Shown piece by piece: positions 23,476 to 33,107 of a stretch of DNA of 47,371 nt. Each line of letters starts with the position of its first letter. Position 1 is the stretch's first letter. The stretch comes from Methylobacterium nonmethylotrophicum (lineage in GTDB: Bacteria; Pseudomonadota; Alphaproteobacteria; Rhizobiales; Beijerinckiaceae), in the NCBI RefSeq assembly GCF_004745635.1, contig NZ_SRLB01000045.1, positions 1 through 47,371 of the forward strand. The letters run 5' to 3'. A program made the translations under genes and the position numbers. The notes under the pieces are model-generated. The model saw only the letters and a program-made list of their open reading frames with translations, did no database searches and had not been told where the DNA came from.

Positions 23476-26400
23476 ATGCGTTTTGCCCATTTCTTCGTCG
23501 ACCGGCCGATCTTCGCCTCGGTGACCTCGATCGTCATCCTGATCATCGGCTACGTCTCGTACATCTCGCTGCCGGTCTCCCAGTACCCGGAGATCGTGCC
23601 GCCGACCGTGGTGGTGCGCGCCTCCTATCCGGGTGCCAACGCCGAGACCGTGGCGGCCACCATCGCGACGCCGATCGAGCAGGAGATCAACGGCGTCGAC
23701 AACATGCTGTACATGTCGTCGCTGTCGACCAACGACGGCAACATGCAGCTGACCGTCACCTTCGCGCTCGGCACCAACCTCGACATCGCCAACGTGCTGG
23801 TCCAGAACCGGCTCTCGGTCGCCCAGCCGCGCCTGCCCGGCGACGTGCGCAACCTCGGCGTCACGGTCCGCAAGTCCTCGCCCGACCTGATGATGGTCGT
23901 GCACGTGCTCTCGCCCGACGGCACCTTCGACCAGAACTATCTCGCCAACTACATCTACCTGCGCCTGCGCGATCCGCTCCTGCGCCTCAACGGCGTCGGC
24001 GACATCACGGTGTTCGGCGGCTCCGAATACGCGCTCCGGCTCTGGCTCGACCCGAACAAGCTCGCCTCCTACCAGCTCTCGACCACCGACGTGGTCAACG
24101 CGCTGCAGGAGCAGAACGTGCAGGTGGCGTCCGGCGCGCTCGGCGCGCCGCCGGCCCCCGCCGACCAGGCGTTCCAGCTCACGGTGCAGACGCAGGGCCG
24201 GTTCCAGGACCCGAGCGAGTTCCGCAAGGTGATCGTCAAGGCGGCCGAGGGGCGCCTGGTCCGCATCTCCGACATCGCCCGGGTCGAGCTCGGGCAGAAG
24301 GACTACACGACGAAGTCGTTCCTCAACGGCCAGCCGGCGATCGGCATCGGCGTGTTCCAGCGCCCCGGCACCAACGCCCTCCAGGCGGCCGAGCAGGTGC
24401 AGGCCTTGATGAAGACCCTGGCCAAGGACTTCCCGCCCGGCCTCGAGTACCGCATCGCCTACAACCCGACCGAGTTCATCGCCGAGTCGGTGCACGAGGT
24501 CTACAAGACCCTCGGCGAGGCGATCGTCCTCGTGGTGGTGGTGATCCTGGTCTTCCTGCAGAGCTGGCGCACCGCGATCATCCCGATCATCGCGATCCCG
24601 GTGTCTCTCGTCGGCACCTTCGCGGTGATGGCGCTGCTCGGCTTCTCGCTCAACAACCTGACGCTGTTCGGCCTCGTGCTCGCCATCGGCATCGTGGTCG
24701 ACGACGCGATCGTGGTGGTGGAGAACGTCGAGCGCAACATGGCCGAGGGGCTCTCGCCCGGCGAGGCGGCCCACAAGACCATGGACGAGGTCGGCGGCGC
24801 GGTGGTGGCGATCGCGCTGGTGCTGTCGGCGGTGTTCATCCCGACCGCCTTCATCCCGGGCATCTCGGGCCAGTTCTACCGGCAGTTCGCGCTCACCATC
24901 GCGGCCTCGACCATCATCTCGATGTTCAACTCGCTGACGCTGTCGCCAGCGCTCTGCAAGCTCTTGCTCAAGCCCCATACCGAGCATCACCGGCCGCGCT
25001 TCTTCGTGGCGCGGTTCGGCGCGTGGGCGGCCAACACCTTCAACCGCGCCTTCGACGCGACGGCGAACGCCTACGCGGCGACGATCCGCTTCCTCACCGG
25101 GCGGCTGGTGCCGCTCCTCGTGATGCTCGCCCTGTATGGCGGGGTGATCTACGGCGTGCTGCATCTCGCCCGCACCACGCCGACGGGCTTCATCCCGCTC
25201 CAGGACCAGGGCTACCTGCTTGTGGTGGTGCAGTTGCCGCCGGGCTCGTCCCTCGAGCGGACGACGGCGGTGGTGCAGGAGGTGTCGCGCCGCTCCCTCG
25301 ACATCGACGGCGTCGGCAACACCGTGGTGATCTCGGGCTTCGACGGCGCCACCTTCACCAACACCACCAACGGCGCGGTGATGTTCCTGCCGCTCAAGCC
25401 CTTCGCCGAGCGCCTCGCCAAGGGGCGCACCGCCGGCAAGATCCTGCAGGACGTGCTCGCCAAGACCGCCCCGATGCAGGAAGCGCGGATCATCGCGATC
25501 CCGCCGCCGCCGGTGCGCGGCCTCGGCAATGCCGGCGGCTTCAAGATGCAGGTCCAGAGCCGCGAGGGCTCGGATATCGCCCGCCTGCTCCAGGTCTCGG
25601 GCGACCTGATCGGCGCGGCCAACCGTGACCCGAACCTGACGCGCGTGTTCACCACCTTCGGCAACGACACGCCGCAGCTTTATCTCGACATCGACCGCAC
25701 GGTGGCGCGCATGCTGAACGTGCCGCTCGCCAACGTGTTCTCGACCCTCCAGGTCAACCTGGGCGGCGCCTACGTCAACGACTTCAATACCTTCGGGCGC
25801 ATCTACCAGGTCCGGGCCCAGGCCGATGCCCGCTACCGGATGGAGAAGGAGGACATCGAGCGGCTGAAGGTTCGCTCCTCCACCGGGGCCCTCGTGCCGA
25901 TGGGCACGCTCGCCAGCATCCGCGACATCGCCGGGCCCCAGATCGTCCAGCGCTACAACCTGTACTACTCGATTCCCGTCCAGGGCGATTCGCGGCCGGG
26001 CGTGTCCTCGGGCCAGTCCCTCGAGGCGATGGAGAAGCTCGCCCGCCAGACCCTGCCGGACGGCATGAGCTTCGAGTGGACCGAGATCGCGTTCCAGGAG
26101 AAGGCGGTCGGCAACACGGCGATCTACGTCTTCGCACTCGGCGTGCTGCTGGTTTTCCTGGTCCTCGCCGCGCAGTACGAGTCCTGGGCGCTGCCGCTCT
26201 CGATCCTGCTCGTGGTGCCGACCGGCGTGCTGGCGGCGCTGGCCGGCGTGCAGTTCCGGGCGCAGGACAACAACATCCTGACCCAGATCGGCCTGATCGT
26301 GCTCATCGGTCTGGCGGCCAAGAACGCGATCCTGATCGTCGAGTTCGCCCACCAGATCGAGGAGAGCGAGCGCCGCGGACCGGTCGCCGCCGCCGTCGAG

Positions 26401-26664
26401 GCCTGCCGCCTGCGCCTGCGGCCGATCCTGATGACCGCCTTCGCGTTCATCCTCGGCGTGGTGCCGCTCGCCTTCGCGACCGGCCCGGGCGCCGAGATGC
26501 GCCAGGCCCTCGGCACCGCGGTGCTGTTCGGCATGCTCGGGGCGACGATCTTCGGCCTGTTCCTGACCCCGGTCTTCTACGTGGTGATCCGCAACATCCT
26601 GATCCGGCTCAACCGCTGGCGCGGGGTCGACGACCATCACGGCGCGCCGGAGCCGGCGCGCTGA
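23476..26664 (+). CDS. RND multidrug efflux pump (HAE1, AcrB/MexF-like)
   Basis: The protein has 1062 residues, the normal length for a hydrophobe/amphiphile efflux pump. It opens MRFAHFFVDRPIFASVTSIV, then shows the usual two repeats of one plus five helices around large periplasmic loops. The proton-relay pair Asp409-Asp410 (LAIGIVVDDAIVVVENVER) and Lys949 (LIGLAAKNAILIVEFA) correspond to the essential residues of AcrB TM4 and TM10. It exports drugs, solvents or metabolites by proton antiport. No outer-membrane channel gene follows; the pump must use one encoded elsewhere. Confidence 0.95.
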   Translation: MRFAHFFVDRPIFASVTSIVILIIGYVSYISLPVSQYPEIVPPTVVVRASYPGANAETVAATIATPIEQEINGVDNMLYMSSLSTNDGNMQLTVTFALGTNLDIANVLVQNRLSVAQPRLPGDVRNLGVTVRKSSPDLMMVVHVLSPDGTFDQNYLANYIYLRLRDPLLRLNGVGDITVFGGSEYALRLWLDPNKLASYQLSTTDVVNALQEQNVQVASGALGAPPAPADQAFQLTVQTQGRFQDPSEFRKVIVKAAEGRLVRISDIARVELGQKDYTTKSFLNGQPAIGIGVFQRPGTNALQAAEQVQALMKTLAKDFPPGLEYRIAYNPTEFIAESVHEVYKTLGEAIVLVVVVILVFLQSWRTAIIPIIAIPVSLVGTFAVMALLGFSLNNLTLFGLVLAIGIVVDDAIVVVENVERNMAEGLSPGEAAHKTMDEVGGAVVAIALVLSAVFIPTAFIPGISGQFYRQFALTIAASTIISMFNSLTLSPALCKLLLKPHTEHHRPRFFVARFGAWAANTFNRAFDATANAYAATIRFLTGRLVPLLVMLALYGGVIYGVLHLARTTPTGFIPLQDQGYLLVVVQLPPGSSLERTTAVVQEVSRRSLDIDGVGNTVVISGFDGATFTNTTNGAVMFLPLKPFAERLAKGRTAGKILQDVLAKTAPMQEARIIAIPPPPVRGLGNAGGFKMQVQSREGSDIARLLQVSGDLIGAANRDPNLTRVFTTFGNDTPQLYLDIDRTVARMLNVPLANVFSTLQVNLGGAYVNDFNTFGRIYQVRAQADARYRMEKEDIERLKVRSSTGALVPMGTLASIRDIAGPQIVQRYNLYYSIPVQGDSRPGVSSGQSLEAMEKLARQTLPDGMSFEWTEIAFQEKAVGNTAIYVFALGVLLVFLVLAAQYESWALPLSILLVVPTGVLAALAGVQFRAQDNNILTQIGLIVLIGLAAKNAILIVEFAHQIEESERRGPVAAAVEACRLRLRPILMTAFAFILGVVPLAFATGPGAEMRQALGTAVLFGMLGATIFGLFLTPVFYVVIRNILIRLNRWRGVDDHHGAPEPAR

Positions 26665-26691
26665 GCATCAGAGTCGCCGCTCATCGACTCC

Positions 26692-26733
26692 CTGGTCGTT
26701 CCGGGCTCCGCATCGCGGCCCCGGAACGCCCAG
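26692..26733. repeat. Palindrome, family B, copy 2 (likely bidirectional terminator)
   Basis: CTGGTCGTTCCGGG (26692-26705) pairs with CCCCGGAACGCCCAG (26719-26733) around the shared core GCTCCGCATCGCGG. The core also occurs at 18173-18207. A further outer pair (CGCTCAT 26678-26684, ATGAGCG 26750-26756) extends the structure. It sits between the convergent RND pump and KgtP-like genes. Confidence 0.8.
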
Positions 26734-26796
26734 GAGGGTGTCGCTACGGATGAGCGGGCGGACGGGCCCCGACAAACGCACGCGGGAGCGTGCGCC

Positions 26797-28161
26797 TCAC
26801 GCCGTCCCGTCGCCCTGCAGGTAGCCGGAGCGGCGGCTGTCGGGCATCTGCAGCGAGACCAGGAACGCCACGGCGCACATCGCCGTCACGTACCAGTAGA
26901 AGGTGGTCTCGGAGCCGGCCTCCTTGAAGCTCAGCGCCACGAACTCGGCCGAGCCGCCGAAGATCGCGTTGGCGATGGCGTAGGACAGGCCGACGCCCAG
27001 CGCCCGCACCTCGGCCGGGAACATCTCGGCTTTCACGAGCCCGCTGATCGAGGTGTAGAACGAGACGCAGAGCAGCGCCGCGGTGATCAGCCCGTAGGCC
27101 AGGATCGGGTTCCGCGCATCGGCGATCGCGTGCAGCAGCGGCACCGTCAGCAGCGTGGTCGAGGCGCCGAACAGCAGCATCGCGGTCTTGCGGCCGAACC
27201 TGTCCGCGAACATGCCGAAGAAGGGCTGCGCCACCATGTAGGTGAACAGCACCGCCGTCATCACCAGGTTGGCGGTCTTCTTGTCCATGTGCGTGGTGTT
27301 GACCAGGTACTTCTGCATGTACGTGGTGAAGGTGTAGAAGATCAGCGAGCCGCCGGCGGTGTAGCCGAGCACGGTGAGGAAGGCGCGGCGGTGGTTGCGC
27401 CAGATCGACGCCATGCTGCCGGCCTCCCGCGACGTGCGGGTCTCGGCGGTCGAGGTCTCGTGCAGCGAGCGCCGCAGGTAGAGGGCGACCACGGCGGCAC
27501 CGGCGCCGATCAGGAACGGGATGCGCCAGCCCCAGGCGGTCATCGCCTTGTCGTCGAGGGTGAGCGTCACCAGCACCACGACGAGGGAGGCCAGGAGCTG
27601 GCCGCCGATCAGCGTGACGTACTGGAACGAGCCGTAGAAGCCTCGCTTCCCCTTGAGCGCCACCTCGCTCATGTAGGTCGCCGAGGTGCCGTACTCGCCG
27701 CCGACCGAGAGCCCCTGCGCCATGCGGGCAAGCAGCAGCAGGATCGGCGCGAAGATGCCGATCTGGCCGTAGGTCGGCAGGATCGCGATGACGAGCGAGC
27801 CGGCGCACATCATCATCACGGAGATCAGCATCGAGGTCTTGCGGCCGTAGCGGTCGGCGACGCGGCCGAACAGCCAGCCGCCGATCGGCCGCATCAGGAA
27901 GCCGATGGCGAACACCGCCGCGGTGTTGATGAGCTGCACCGTCGGGTCGGAGCCCGGGAAGAACACGTCCTTGAAGTAGATCGCCGTGAAGGCATAGGCG
28001 TAGAAGTCGTACCACTCGACGAGGTTGCCCGACGAGGAGCCGATGATGGCCTTGATGCGGGCCTTGTTGTCGTAGGCCGCGATGGTGGTGTCCTGCGAGG
28101 CGAGGCTGTCGGCGGCGGGGGGCCGCGCGGCTCCGGGCCGGCTCTGGGCGGTGGTCGTCAT
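26797..28161 (-). CDS. kgtP: KgtP-like 2-oxoglutarate/H+ symporter (MFS, MHS family)
   Basis: The protein has 454 residues, 12 predicted helices, and close agreement with E. coli KgtP along most of its length. Examples are SSGNLVEWYDFYAYAF, GFLMRPIGGWLFGRVADRYGRK (MFS loop 2-3 motif), GLSVGGEYGTSATYMSEVALKGKRGFY, FQYVTLIGGQLLA, SLIFYTFTTYMQKYLVNT and EMFPAEVRALGVGLSYAIANAIFGGSAEFVAL. It should import 2-oxoglutarate, or a related dicarboxylate, with protons across the inner membrane. GAGGAG lies 12 bp before the start. It is a single gene, in the same direction as the substrate-binding protein and kinase genes upstream. Confidence 0.93.
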   Translation of the reverse strand: MTTTAQSRPGAARPPAADSLASQDTTIAAYDNKARIKAIIGSSSGNLVEWYDFYAYAFTAIYFKDVFFPGSDPTVQLINTAAVFAIGFLMRPIGGWLFGRVADRYGRKTSMLISVMMMCAGSLVIAILPTYGQIGIFAPILLLLARMAQGLSVGGEYGTSATYMSEVALKGKRGFYGSFQYVTLIGGQLLASLVVVLVTLTLDDKAMTAWGWRIPFLIGAGAAVVALYLRRSLHETSTAETRTSREAGSMASIWRNHRRAFLTVLGYTAGGSLIFYTFTTYMQKYLVNTTHMDKKTANLVMTAVLFTYMVAQPFFGMFADRFGRKTAMLLFGASTTLLTVPLLHAIADARNPILAYGLITAALLCVSFYTSISGLVKAEMFPAEVRALGVGLSYAIANAIFGGSAEFVALSFKEAGSETTFYWYVTAMCAVAFLVSLQMPDSRRSGYLQGDGTA

Positions 28162-28444
28162 CGCGGGTTCGGTCTCCTCGCCGGGTGGCAGGTGTCGGCG
28201 GCGGGTCTCCGCCGGGCGCCGACGTCGCGCAGGGACTAAGAGAAGGATCGCCCCGGGTACAGCCCCGAGCGCTGCCCGTCCTGCTGTTTTTCCGGCACGG
28301 CCCGGCTCGACGCAAGGTTAGCGGCATGACGCAGGGTCGGGACGGCAGGAACCGCCTCCTGTGTCCCGGCCTGATCGACGGTCGAGACACGAAGCGGGGC
28401 GGGACCGACAGTCCGCCGCGCCGCTTCCATCTTGCGAAGACGTC

Positions 28445-29803
28445 TCACGGCCGCGCCGCGCAGGCGTCCCGCGGCTTCAGTCCGGAGGCGCCCGTCTCGC
28501 TGGTCGCGCCCTCGGCATAGGCCGCCACGGCGGCGTCGAGATGCGGCGCCAGCCGCTCGCGCAGGGGCGCGATCTCGTCGCCGACCTGCACCCAGCGGGC
28601 CCCGGTCCATTCCTGCACCACGACCGGCCGGTGGCCGCTGTGGTCGGCGCAGGAGAGGCGCAGGCGCCGGGCGAAGCCGACGAGGCCGAGCTCCTTCCAG
28701 CGCACCGGGTCGAGATTGATCGCCTCGAGCCCGCGGCGCATCGCGGGACCGTCGATGCGCCGCTCGCCGCCGAGGGCCTGCGCGTTGCGGATGCCCTCGG
28801 CCAGGATCACCCCGGCATAGACCCCGCGGTTGTAGAGCGGGCCGGCGCCCTCGTCCTTGCCCGTGCGCGACAGCCCGGCATCGACTACCAGGAGGTCGAT
28901 CTGGTCGAAGGCCGGGAAGCTGTCGCCCGGCGCATGCCAGGTCACGATGCGCAGGCCCCTGGCCGCGAGATTGTTGGCCGTGAGGTCCCGGCCGGCGGCG
29001 CCCGGCCGCAGCAGGTCGTCCTCGCCGGTCCAGCCGAGGGCGACGATGCGGTTGAGCGGGATCCCGGCGGCCGCCGCGTCGCGCAAGGGGGTGCCGGAGA
29101 GGCCGGCCGTCGCGTCCAGGACGACGAAGTCGGGATCCGCGGCCTTGGCGCTGCGCCAGGGATCGGGCGCCGCCGGGTCGGATCCCGGCTCGTCCGGCAG
29201 GGCATAGGCGCGGAAGCCGAGGCCGAGCTCCGCCGCCAGCGCCCGCAGCACCGGCACCGGCTCGCGCCCGGCCGGGCTGTCGCGGTGCATGTAGGCGAGG
29301 CTGCGGCCCTGCGGGCTGTCCTCGCTGCCGCCCTGGGCGAGATGGGCGAGGGTCGCGCTCAAGGAGTCCCAGACGGTGGCGGGCGGCGCGAAGGCCCAGG
29401 GTGCCGCGTCCCCGCGGGCCATCACGGCCGGTCCGTAGCCGGAGGCGACCAGCGGCATCCGGTCGGCGGGCAGGCGCGGCAGCAGCGCCAGCGCCGCATC
29501 GGCGCTGCCTGGGACGACCGCGACGCTGCCGCGGGCCACCGCCGCCTCGTAGCAGGCGCGGGCCCGGGCCATCTCGCCCCCGGTCTCGCATTCCTCGACC
29601 GCGAGGGGGATCCCGCCGACGCCGCCGTCGCGCCGGTTGAGCATCGTCAGGTAGTCGTAGACGCCGTTCGCCGCCGGCGTGCCGGAGGCGGCCATCGGGC
29701 CGCTGCGCTCGGTCAGCACCGTCAGCCGCAGGCCGTCCTCCGCTGCCGCAGGGGACGCGAGGAGTGTGACGAGGCAGGCGGTGACGGCGAGGCGGGGCGG
29801 CAT
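28445..29803 (-). CDS. Periplasmic substrate-binding protein, branched-chain amino-acid (LivJ/urea) type
   Basis: The protein has 452 residues from ATG 29801-29803, with AGGA 7 bp upstream. The signal peptide MPPRLAVTACLVTLLASPAAA is followed by a type I periplasmic-binding fold: LRLTVLTERSGPMAASGTPAANGVYDYLTMLN, ECETGGEMARARACYEAAV, PDFVVLDATAGLSGTPLRDAAAAGI and YNRGVYAGVILAEGIRNAQ. Proteins of this class deliver amino acids, amides or aromatic compounds to ABC permeases or to sensor kinases. No permease or ATPase gene is near. The next gene upstream, 70 bp away and co-directional, is a large histidine kinase, so a sensing role is possible. Confidence 0.85.
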   Translation of the reverse strand: MPPRLAVTACLVTLLASPAAAEDGLRLTVLTERSGPMAASGTPAANGVYDYLTMLNRRDGGVGGIPLAVEECETGGEMARARACYEAAVARGSVAVVPGSADAALALLPRLPADRMPLVASGYGPAVMARGDAAPWAFAPPATVWDSLSATLAHLAQGGSEDSPQGRSLAYMHRDSPAGREPVPVLRALAAELGLGFRAYALPDEPGSDPAAPDPWRSAKAADPDFVVLDATAGLSGTPLRDAAAAGIPLNRIVALGWTGEDDLLRPGAAGRDLTANNLAARGLRIVTWHAPGDSFPAFDQIDLLVVDAGLSRTGKDEGAGPLYNRGVYAGVILAEGIRNAQALGGERRIDGPAMRRGLEAINLDPVRWKELGLVGFARRLRLSCADHSGHRPVVVQEWTGARWVQVGDEIAPLRERLAPHLDAAVAAYAEGATSETGASGLKPRDACAARP

Positions 29804-29873
29804 GGCCGTGTCCTGAAGGCGGTGATCCGGGCGGCGGCGGCCAGCCTACGCCCGGGACAGGCCGGGCGATAGG

Positions 29874-32800
29874 TCAGGATTCGAGCACGCGGCCTGCGGG
29901 AAACAGCACCTCGACCAGCGTGCCCTCGCCCTTGCGGCTGGTGATGCGCAGCGAGGCCCGGTTGGCCTCGACGAGGGCCTTGGTCAGGGGCAGGCCGAGG
30001 CCGGTGCCGCCGCCGCGGCGCTGGGTGGTGGCGATCTGGCGGAACGGCTGGAGCGCGGTCTCGACCTCCTCCGGGCTCATGCCGATGCCGGTGTCGCGCA
30101 CCCGGAGCGCCACGCCGCCCCGGTCGGTCGCCGCCGTCGAGACGATCACCTGCCCGCCCGCATCCGTGAACTTGATCGCGTTCGAGATCACGTTGAGGGC
30201 CGCCTGACGCAAGGAGCGCTGGTCGGCCAGCACCGCCGGCAGGCCCGGCGCGAAGCTCGTGCGCATCACCACCCGCTGCCGGGCGGCCTGAGGCTGCATC
30301 AGGGCGACCGATGCGGCGACGAGGTCGTTGAGGGCAACGCCCGCGAAGGCGAGGTCGAGATGGCCGGCCTCGATCTTGGCGAGATCCAGGAGGTCGTTGA
30401 CGAGGCTCACCACGTGCTCGCCGGAGGCCCGGATGTCGCGCAGGTAGTCGCGGTAGCGCTCGCTGCCGACCGGCCCGAACTGCTCCTCCAGCATGACCTC
30501 GGCGAAGCCGATGATGGCGTTGAGCGGCGTGCGGACCTCGTGGCTGATGGTGGCCAGGAAGTCGGATTTCTGGGCGCTGGCGCGCTCGGCCTCGCGCCGG
30601 GCACGCACCAGCTCGGCCTCGGTGCGCCGGAAGGCCGAGACGTCGCGCAGGACCGCGGCGGTGCGACGCTGCGGGCTCGCCACCGGCGCCAGGGTGAGGA
30701 GGAGGGGCAGCGGCCCGTCCGGTCCCCGCGCCAGCACCTCGTCGCCGGTGGAGGCCGGGCTTCCCGTGCTCGCCCGCAGGAGGGCGGCCTGGGCCGCCGG
30801 CCGGCTCTCGGGGGCGAGCAGGCTGGTCAGGAACTCGCCCGCGACCTCGCGCGGGTCGGTGCCGAGCAGGGTCTGCGCGCCCCGGTTCATCCCGACGACG
30901 CGGCCCTCCTCGTCGAGGACCACGACGCCGTCGGTGACCGCGTCGAGGATCGCCGTGGTCTCGCGCAGATGCGCGTCGCGGTGGGCGAGGCTGGCCTCGG
31001 CCGCCGCGAGGGACTGGGCCGGGTCGGCGTCCGGCAGGCGCCGGACGGTGAGGACGCTCGCCGGCGCCCCGTCCCACTCGACCACGCTGACGCTGACGCC
31101 GACCGGCACGCTGCCGCCCGCGCGGGTGGCGAGCGCGATCGGGCCCGCTTCACGGGAGCCCGCTTCGCCGGTGCCGCCCTCGCCGGGGCCTGTCTGCACC
31201 GCGGGGTCGCGGCCGCGGAAGATCACCCCCGGGCCGCCGGCGGTCGCGAGCGCCTCGGCGCTGTCGTAGCCCGACAGCGTCAGGAGCTGGCGGTTGACGA
31301 GCAGCACCTCGTCGCCACGATGCACCAGGAGCCCGACCGGCAGGCGGTCGACGAGGCGCGCCAGGGCCGCCTCGCCGCCGCGCTCCGGCTGGCGGGCCAG
31401 GGCCTGGAGCTGCCCTTGCCCGCCCCGGAACGGCGTCACCGCACCCCGGACGCTCTGCGGCGCCGGCGCCACGACCTCTGCGCCGTCGGGGTCGCCGGCG
31501 AATCGGGCGCCGAGCGCCCGGGCGATCTCCCGGAAGGCCGCGTGCTCGTTGAGGGACAGGGAGCGCGGGCGCTCCTCTGCCACAACCTCGGGAGACGGCT
31601 CGGGCGCCGCGACGGACGGCGCCCCATGAACCGGGCTCTCTTGATCCGGGCCTTCATCGACCGGATGCTCGTCATCCGGGCTCCCACCATCCGGACTTCC
31701 ACCATCCGGACTCTCCTGGGCCTGGCTCCCGTCGACCTGGCTCTCGCCGCGCCGGCTTTCCGGCGCCGCGGCCTCGGGGGCGGACGGCGCGGGGGCGGAG
31801 GTCCCCGTCGGCGCGGGGTTCGGGCAGGGCAGCCGCGTGCCGAAGCCCCAGCTCATCCCGAGCTGGGCGAAGGGCGCCGCCATCAGGCCGGCGAACTCCG
31901 CCATGGTGGCCCCGGCCAGCGCCGCGAAATCGGGTGCGTCCGGCCCCGGCTCCGTCGCGCGAGGCCGGGCGGCGGGGAACGGCGTCGGGTCGATGCTCGC
32001 GGGAATCGCACCGGGCGGGTGGTCCGGCTCTCCGGCGTGGGGGCGACCGATGGCGATCACCGCGGCGGCGCGCTCGCGCAGCGACGGGCGCGGCGGCTTC
32101 GCCTCGCTGGCTTCCGGCCGGTCGGCCGCCGGGACGACCCTGTCCGGATGGATTACCCCGAAGCCGCTGAACCCCGCGAAGGCGCGGCCGGGGCCGAGGC
32201 GCGGCGCCCCGGACAGATCGACCGCCACGGCCTCGCGGGTTCCCGCCCGGCGCCAGCGCACCGGCACGGCCCGGAAGGTGCGGCGCTGCGCCAGCGCCTC
32301 GGCGAGGTCGGCTTCCGCCTCGATGGGGCCGGCCAGGAGGTCGTCCCAGGTCCGGCCGACCGGCGAGGCGCCGATGGTGTCGGAGAGCCGCGCCGTCGCC
32401 TCGACGAGGCAGCCGCGGGCGTCGCTGCGCCACAGGAAGCGCAGGCCGGGACCGGGCGCGGACCGGGGTGCCGCGAGGGCGTGTTCCGGCTCCGGCTCCG
32501 GTACGGGGGAAGGCGCAGGCGGGGCGCGGCGGGGCCGGCGGCCCGGCAGCGGATCGAGGATCGCGAGGGCGAGGCCGGCGCTGCCGTCCGGAAGGGCGGC
32601 GGGCAGGCAGGCGCAGAGGAGGGGCGGGGCGAGGCGGCCGGCGAGGCGCAGGCGCTCGAGCCGCGGCTGCTGCGTCCCGGCGGGCAGGGTCAGGGTGCCG
32701 CGCAGCTGCGCCGGCAGGCCGAGCTTCGGGTCGATCCGCCCGGCGGCGTCCGCGATCGTCTCCCGCAACGCGGCGGCGGCCGGGGAGGCGTGGAGCAGGT

Positions 32801-32918
32801 GCGTGGCGGACCGGTCGAGCAGCAGGAAGGCCGCGTCGGGTCCGGCGATTCGCTGACCGAAGGCCGGAACGGCCCGCAGGGCCTCGATCGTCGTCTCGAA
32901 GAGCACGTCCCGACCCAC
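29874..32918 (-). CDS. Multi-PAS histidine kinase of the PleC/DivJ/PdhS type
   Basis: The protein has 1014 residues from GTG 32916-32918, with AAGGAGA 5 bp upstream. The N-terminal third contains a PAS-like block (FLWRSDARGCLVEATARLSDTIG). A low-complexity acidic Gly/Ser/Pro linker follows at about 395-430 (GGSPDGGSPDDEHP). Two further PAS modules (about 560-645 and 670-760) lead to the HisKA domain, SHEVRTPLNAIIGFAEVMLEEQFG with His793, and an HATPase with NAIKFTDAGG, DTGIGM and GTGLGLPL. The extended HisKA sequence (GPVGSERYRDYLRDIRASGEHVVSLVNDLLDLAKIEAGHLDL) is that of Brucella/Rhizobium PdhS-type kinases that act on DivK in cell-cycle control. There is no receiver domain and no membrane helix. 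Confidence 0.9.
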   Translation of the reverse strand: MGRDVLFETTIEALRAVPAFGQRIAGPDAAFLLLDRSATHLLHASPAAAALRETIADAAGRIDPKLGLPAQLRGTLTLPAGTQQPRLERLRLAGRLAPPLLCACLPAALPDGSAGLALAILDPLPGRRPRRAPPAPSPVPEPEPEHALAAPRSAPGPGLRFLWRSDARGCLVEATARLSDTIGASPVGRTWDDLLAGPIEAEADLAEALAQRRTFRAVPVRWRRAGTREAVAVDLSGAPRLGPGRAFAGFSGFGVIHPDRVVPAADRPEASEAKPPRPSLRERAAAVIAIGRPHAGEPDHPPGAIPASIDPTPFPAARPRATEPGPDAPDFAALAGATMAEFAGLMAAPFAQLGMSWGFGTRLPCPNPAPTGTSAPAPSAPEAAAPESRRGESQVDGSQAQESPDGGSPDGGSPDDEHPVDEGPDQESPVHGAPSVAAPEPSPEVVAEERPRSLSLNEHAAFREIARALGARFAGDPDGAEVVAPAPQSVRGAVTPFRGGQGQLQALARQPERGGEAALARLVDRLPVGLLVHRGDEVLLVNRQLLTLSGYDSAEALATAGGPGVIFRGRDPAVQTGPGEGGTGEAGSREAGPIALATRAGGSVPVGVSVSVVEWDGAPASVLTVRRLPDADPAQSLAAAEASLAHRDAHLRETTAILDAVTDGVVVLDEEGRVVGMNRGAQTLLGTDPREVAGEFLTSLLAPESRPAAQAALLRASTGSPASTGDEVLARGPDGPLPLLLTLAPVASPQRRTAAVLRDVSAFRRTEAELVRARREAERASAQKSDFLATISHEVRTPLNAIIGFAEVMLEEQFGPVGSERYRDYLRDIRASGEHVVSLVNDLLDLAKIEAGHLDLAFAGVALNDLVAASVALMQPQAARQRVVMRTSFAPGLPAVLADQRSLRQAALNVISNAIKFTDAGGQVIVSTAATDRGGVALRVRDTGIGMSPEEVETALQPFRQIATTQRRGGGTGLGLPLTKALVEANRASLRITSRKGEGTLVEVLFPAGRVLES

Positions 32919-33107
32919 TGCCTCTCCTTCGCGCCGCGCGCAGCGGCCGGTGTCCCGCGACGCAACCCGCGTGGGAAACCGGACTCACCCCGGATGCTTT
33001 AAACCAACTGGCCCCTTCCCGCACCGGCACGAAATGCGCACTCTCGGCGTTATCACGCCGTCAACCTTAACGACCCACGGGAAGGTGGCATTTTGCCCAG
33101 GGCATGT

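Noticed and set aside
23413..26640. 1075-residue open frame antisense to the RND pump
   Set aside because: It lies wholly opposite a pump with intact proton-relay residues. Its translation is rich in His/Asp/Arg, as expected from antisense reading of GC-rich codons, and shows no family motif.
22244..26664. Complete tripartite efflux operon
   Set aside because: No outer-membrane channel gene follows; the next gene is a convergent MFS permease, so only adaptor and pump are present.
28082..28520. Short plus-strand frames upstream of the kgtP gene
   Set aside because: They overlap the start of kgtP or its leader, lack ribosome sites and resemble antisense translation. The 283-bp gap 28162-28444 otherwise shows nothing I can support.
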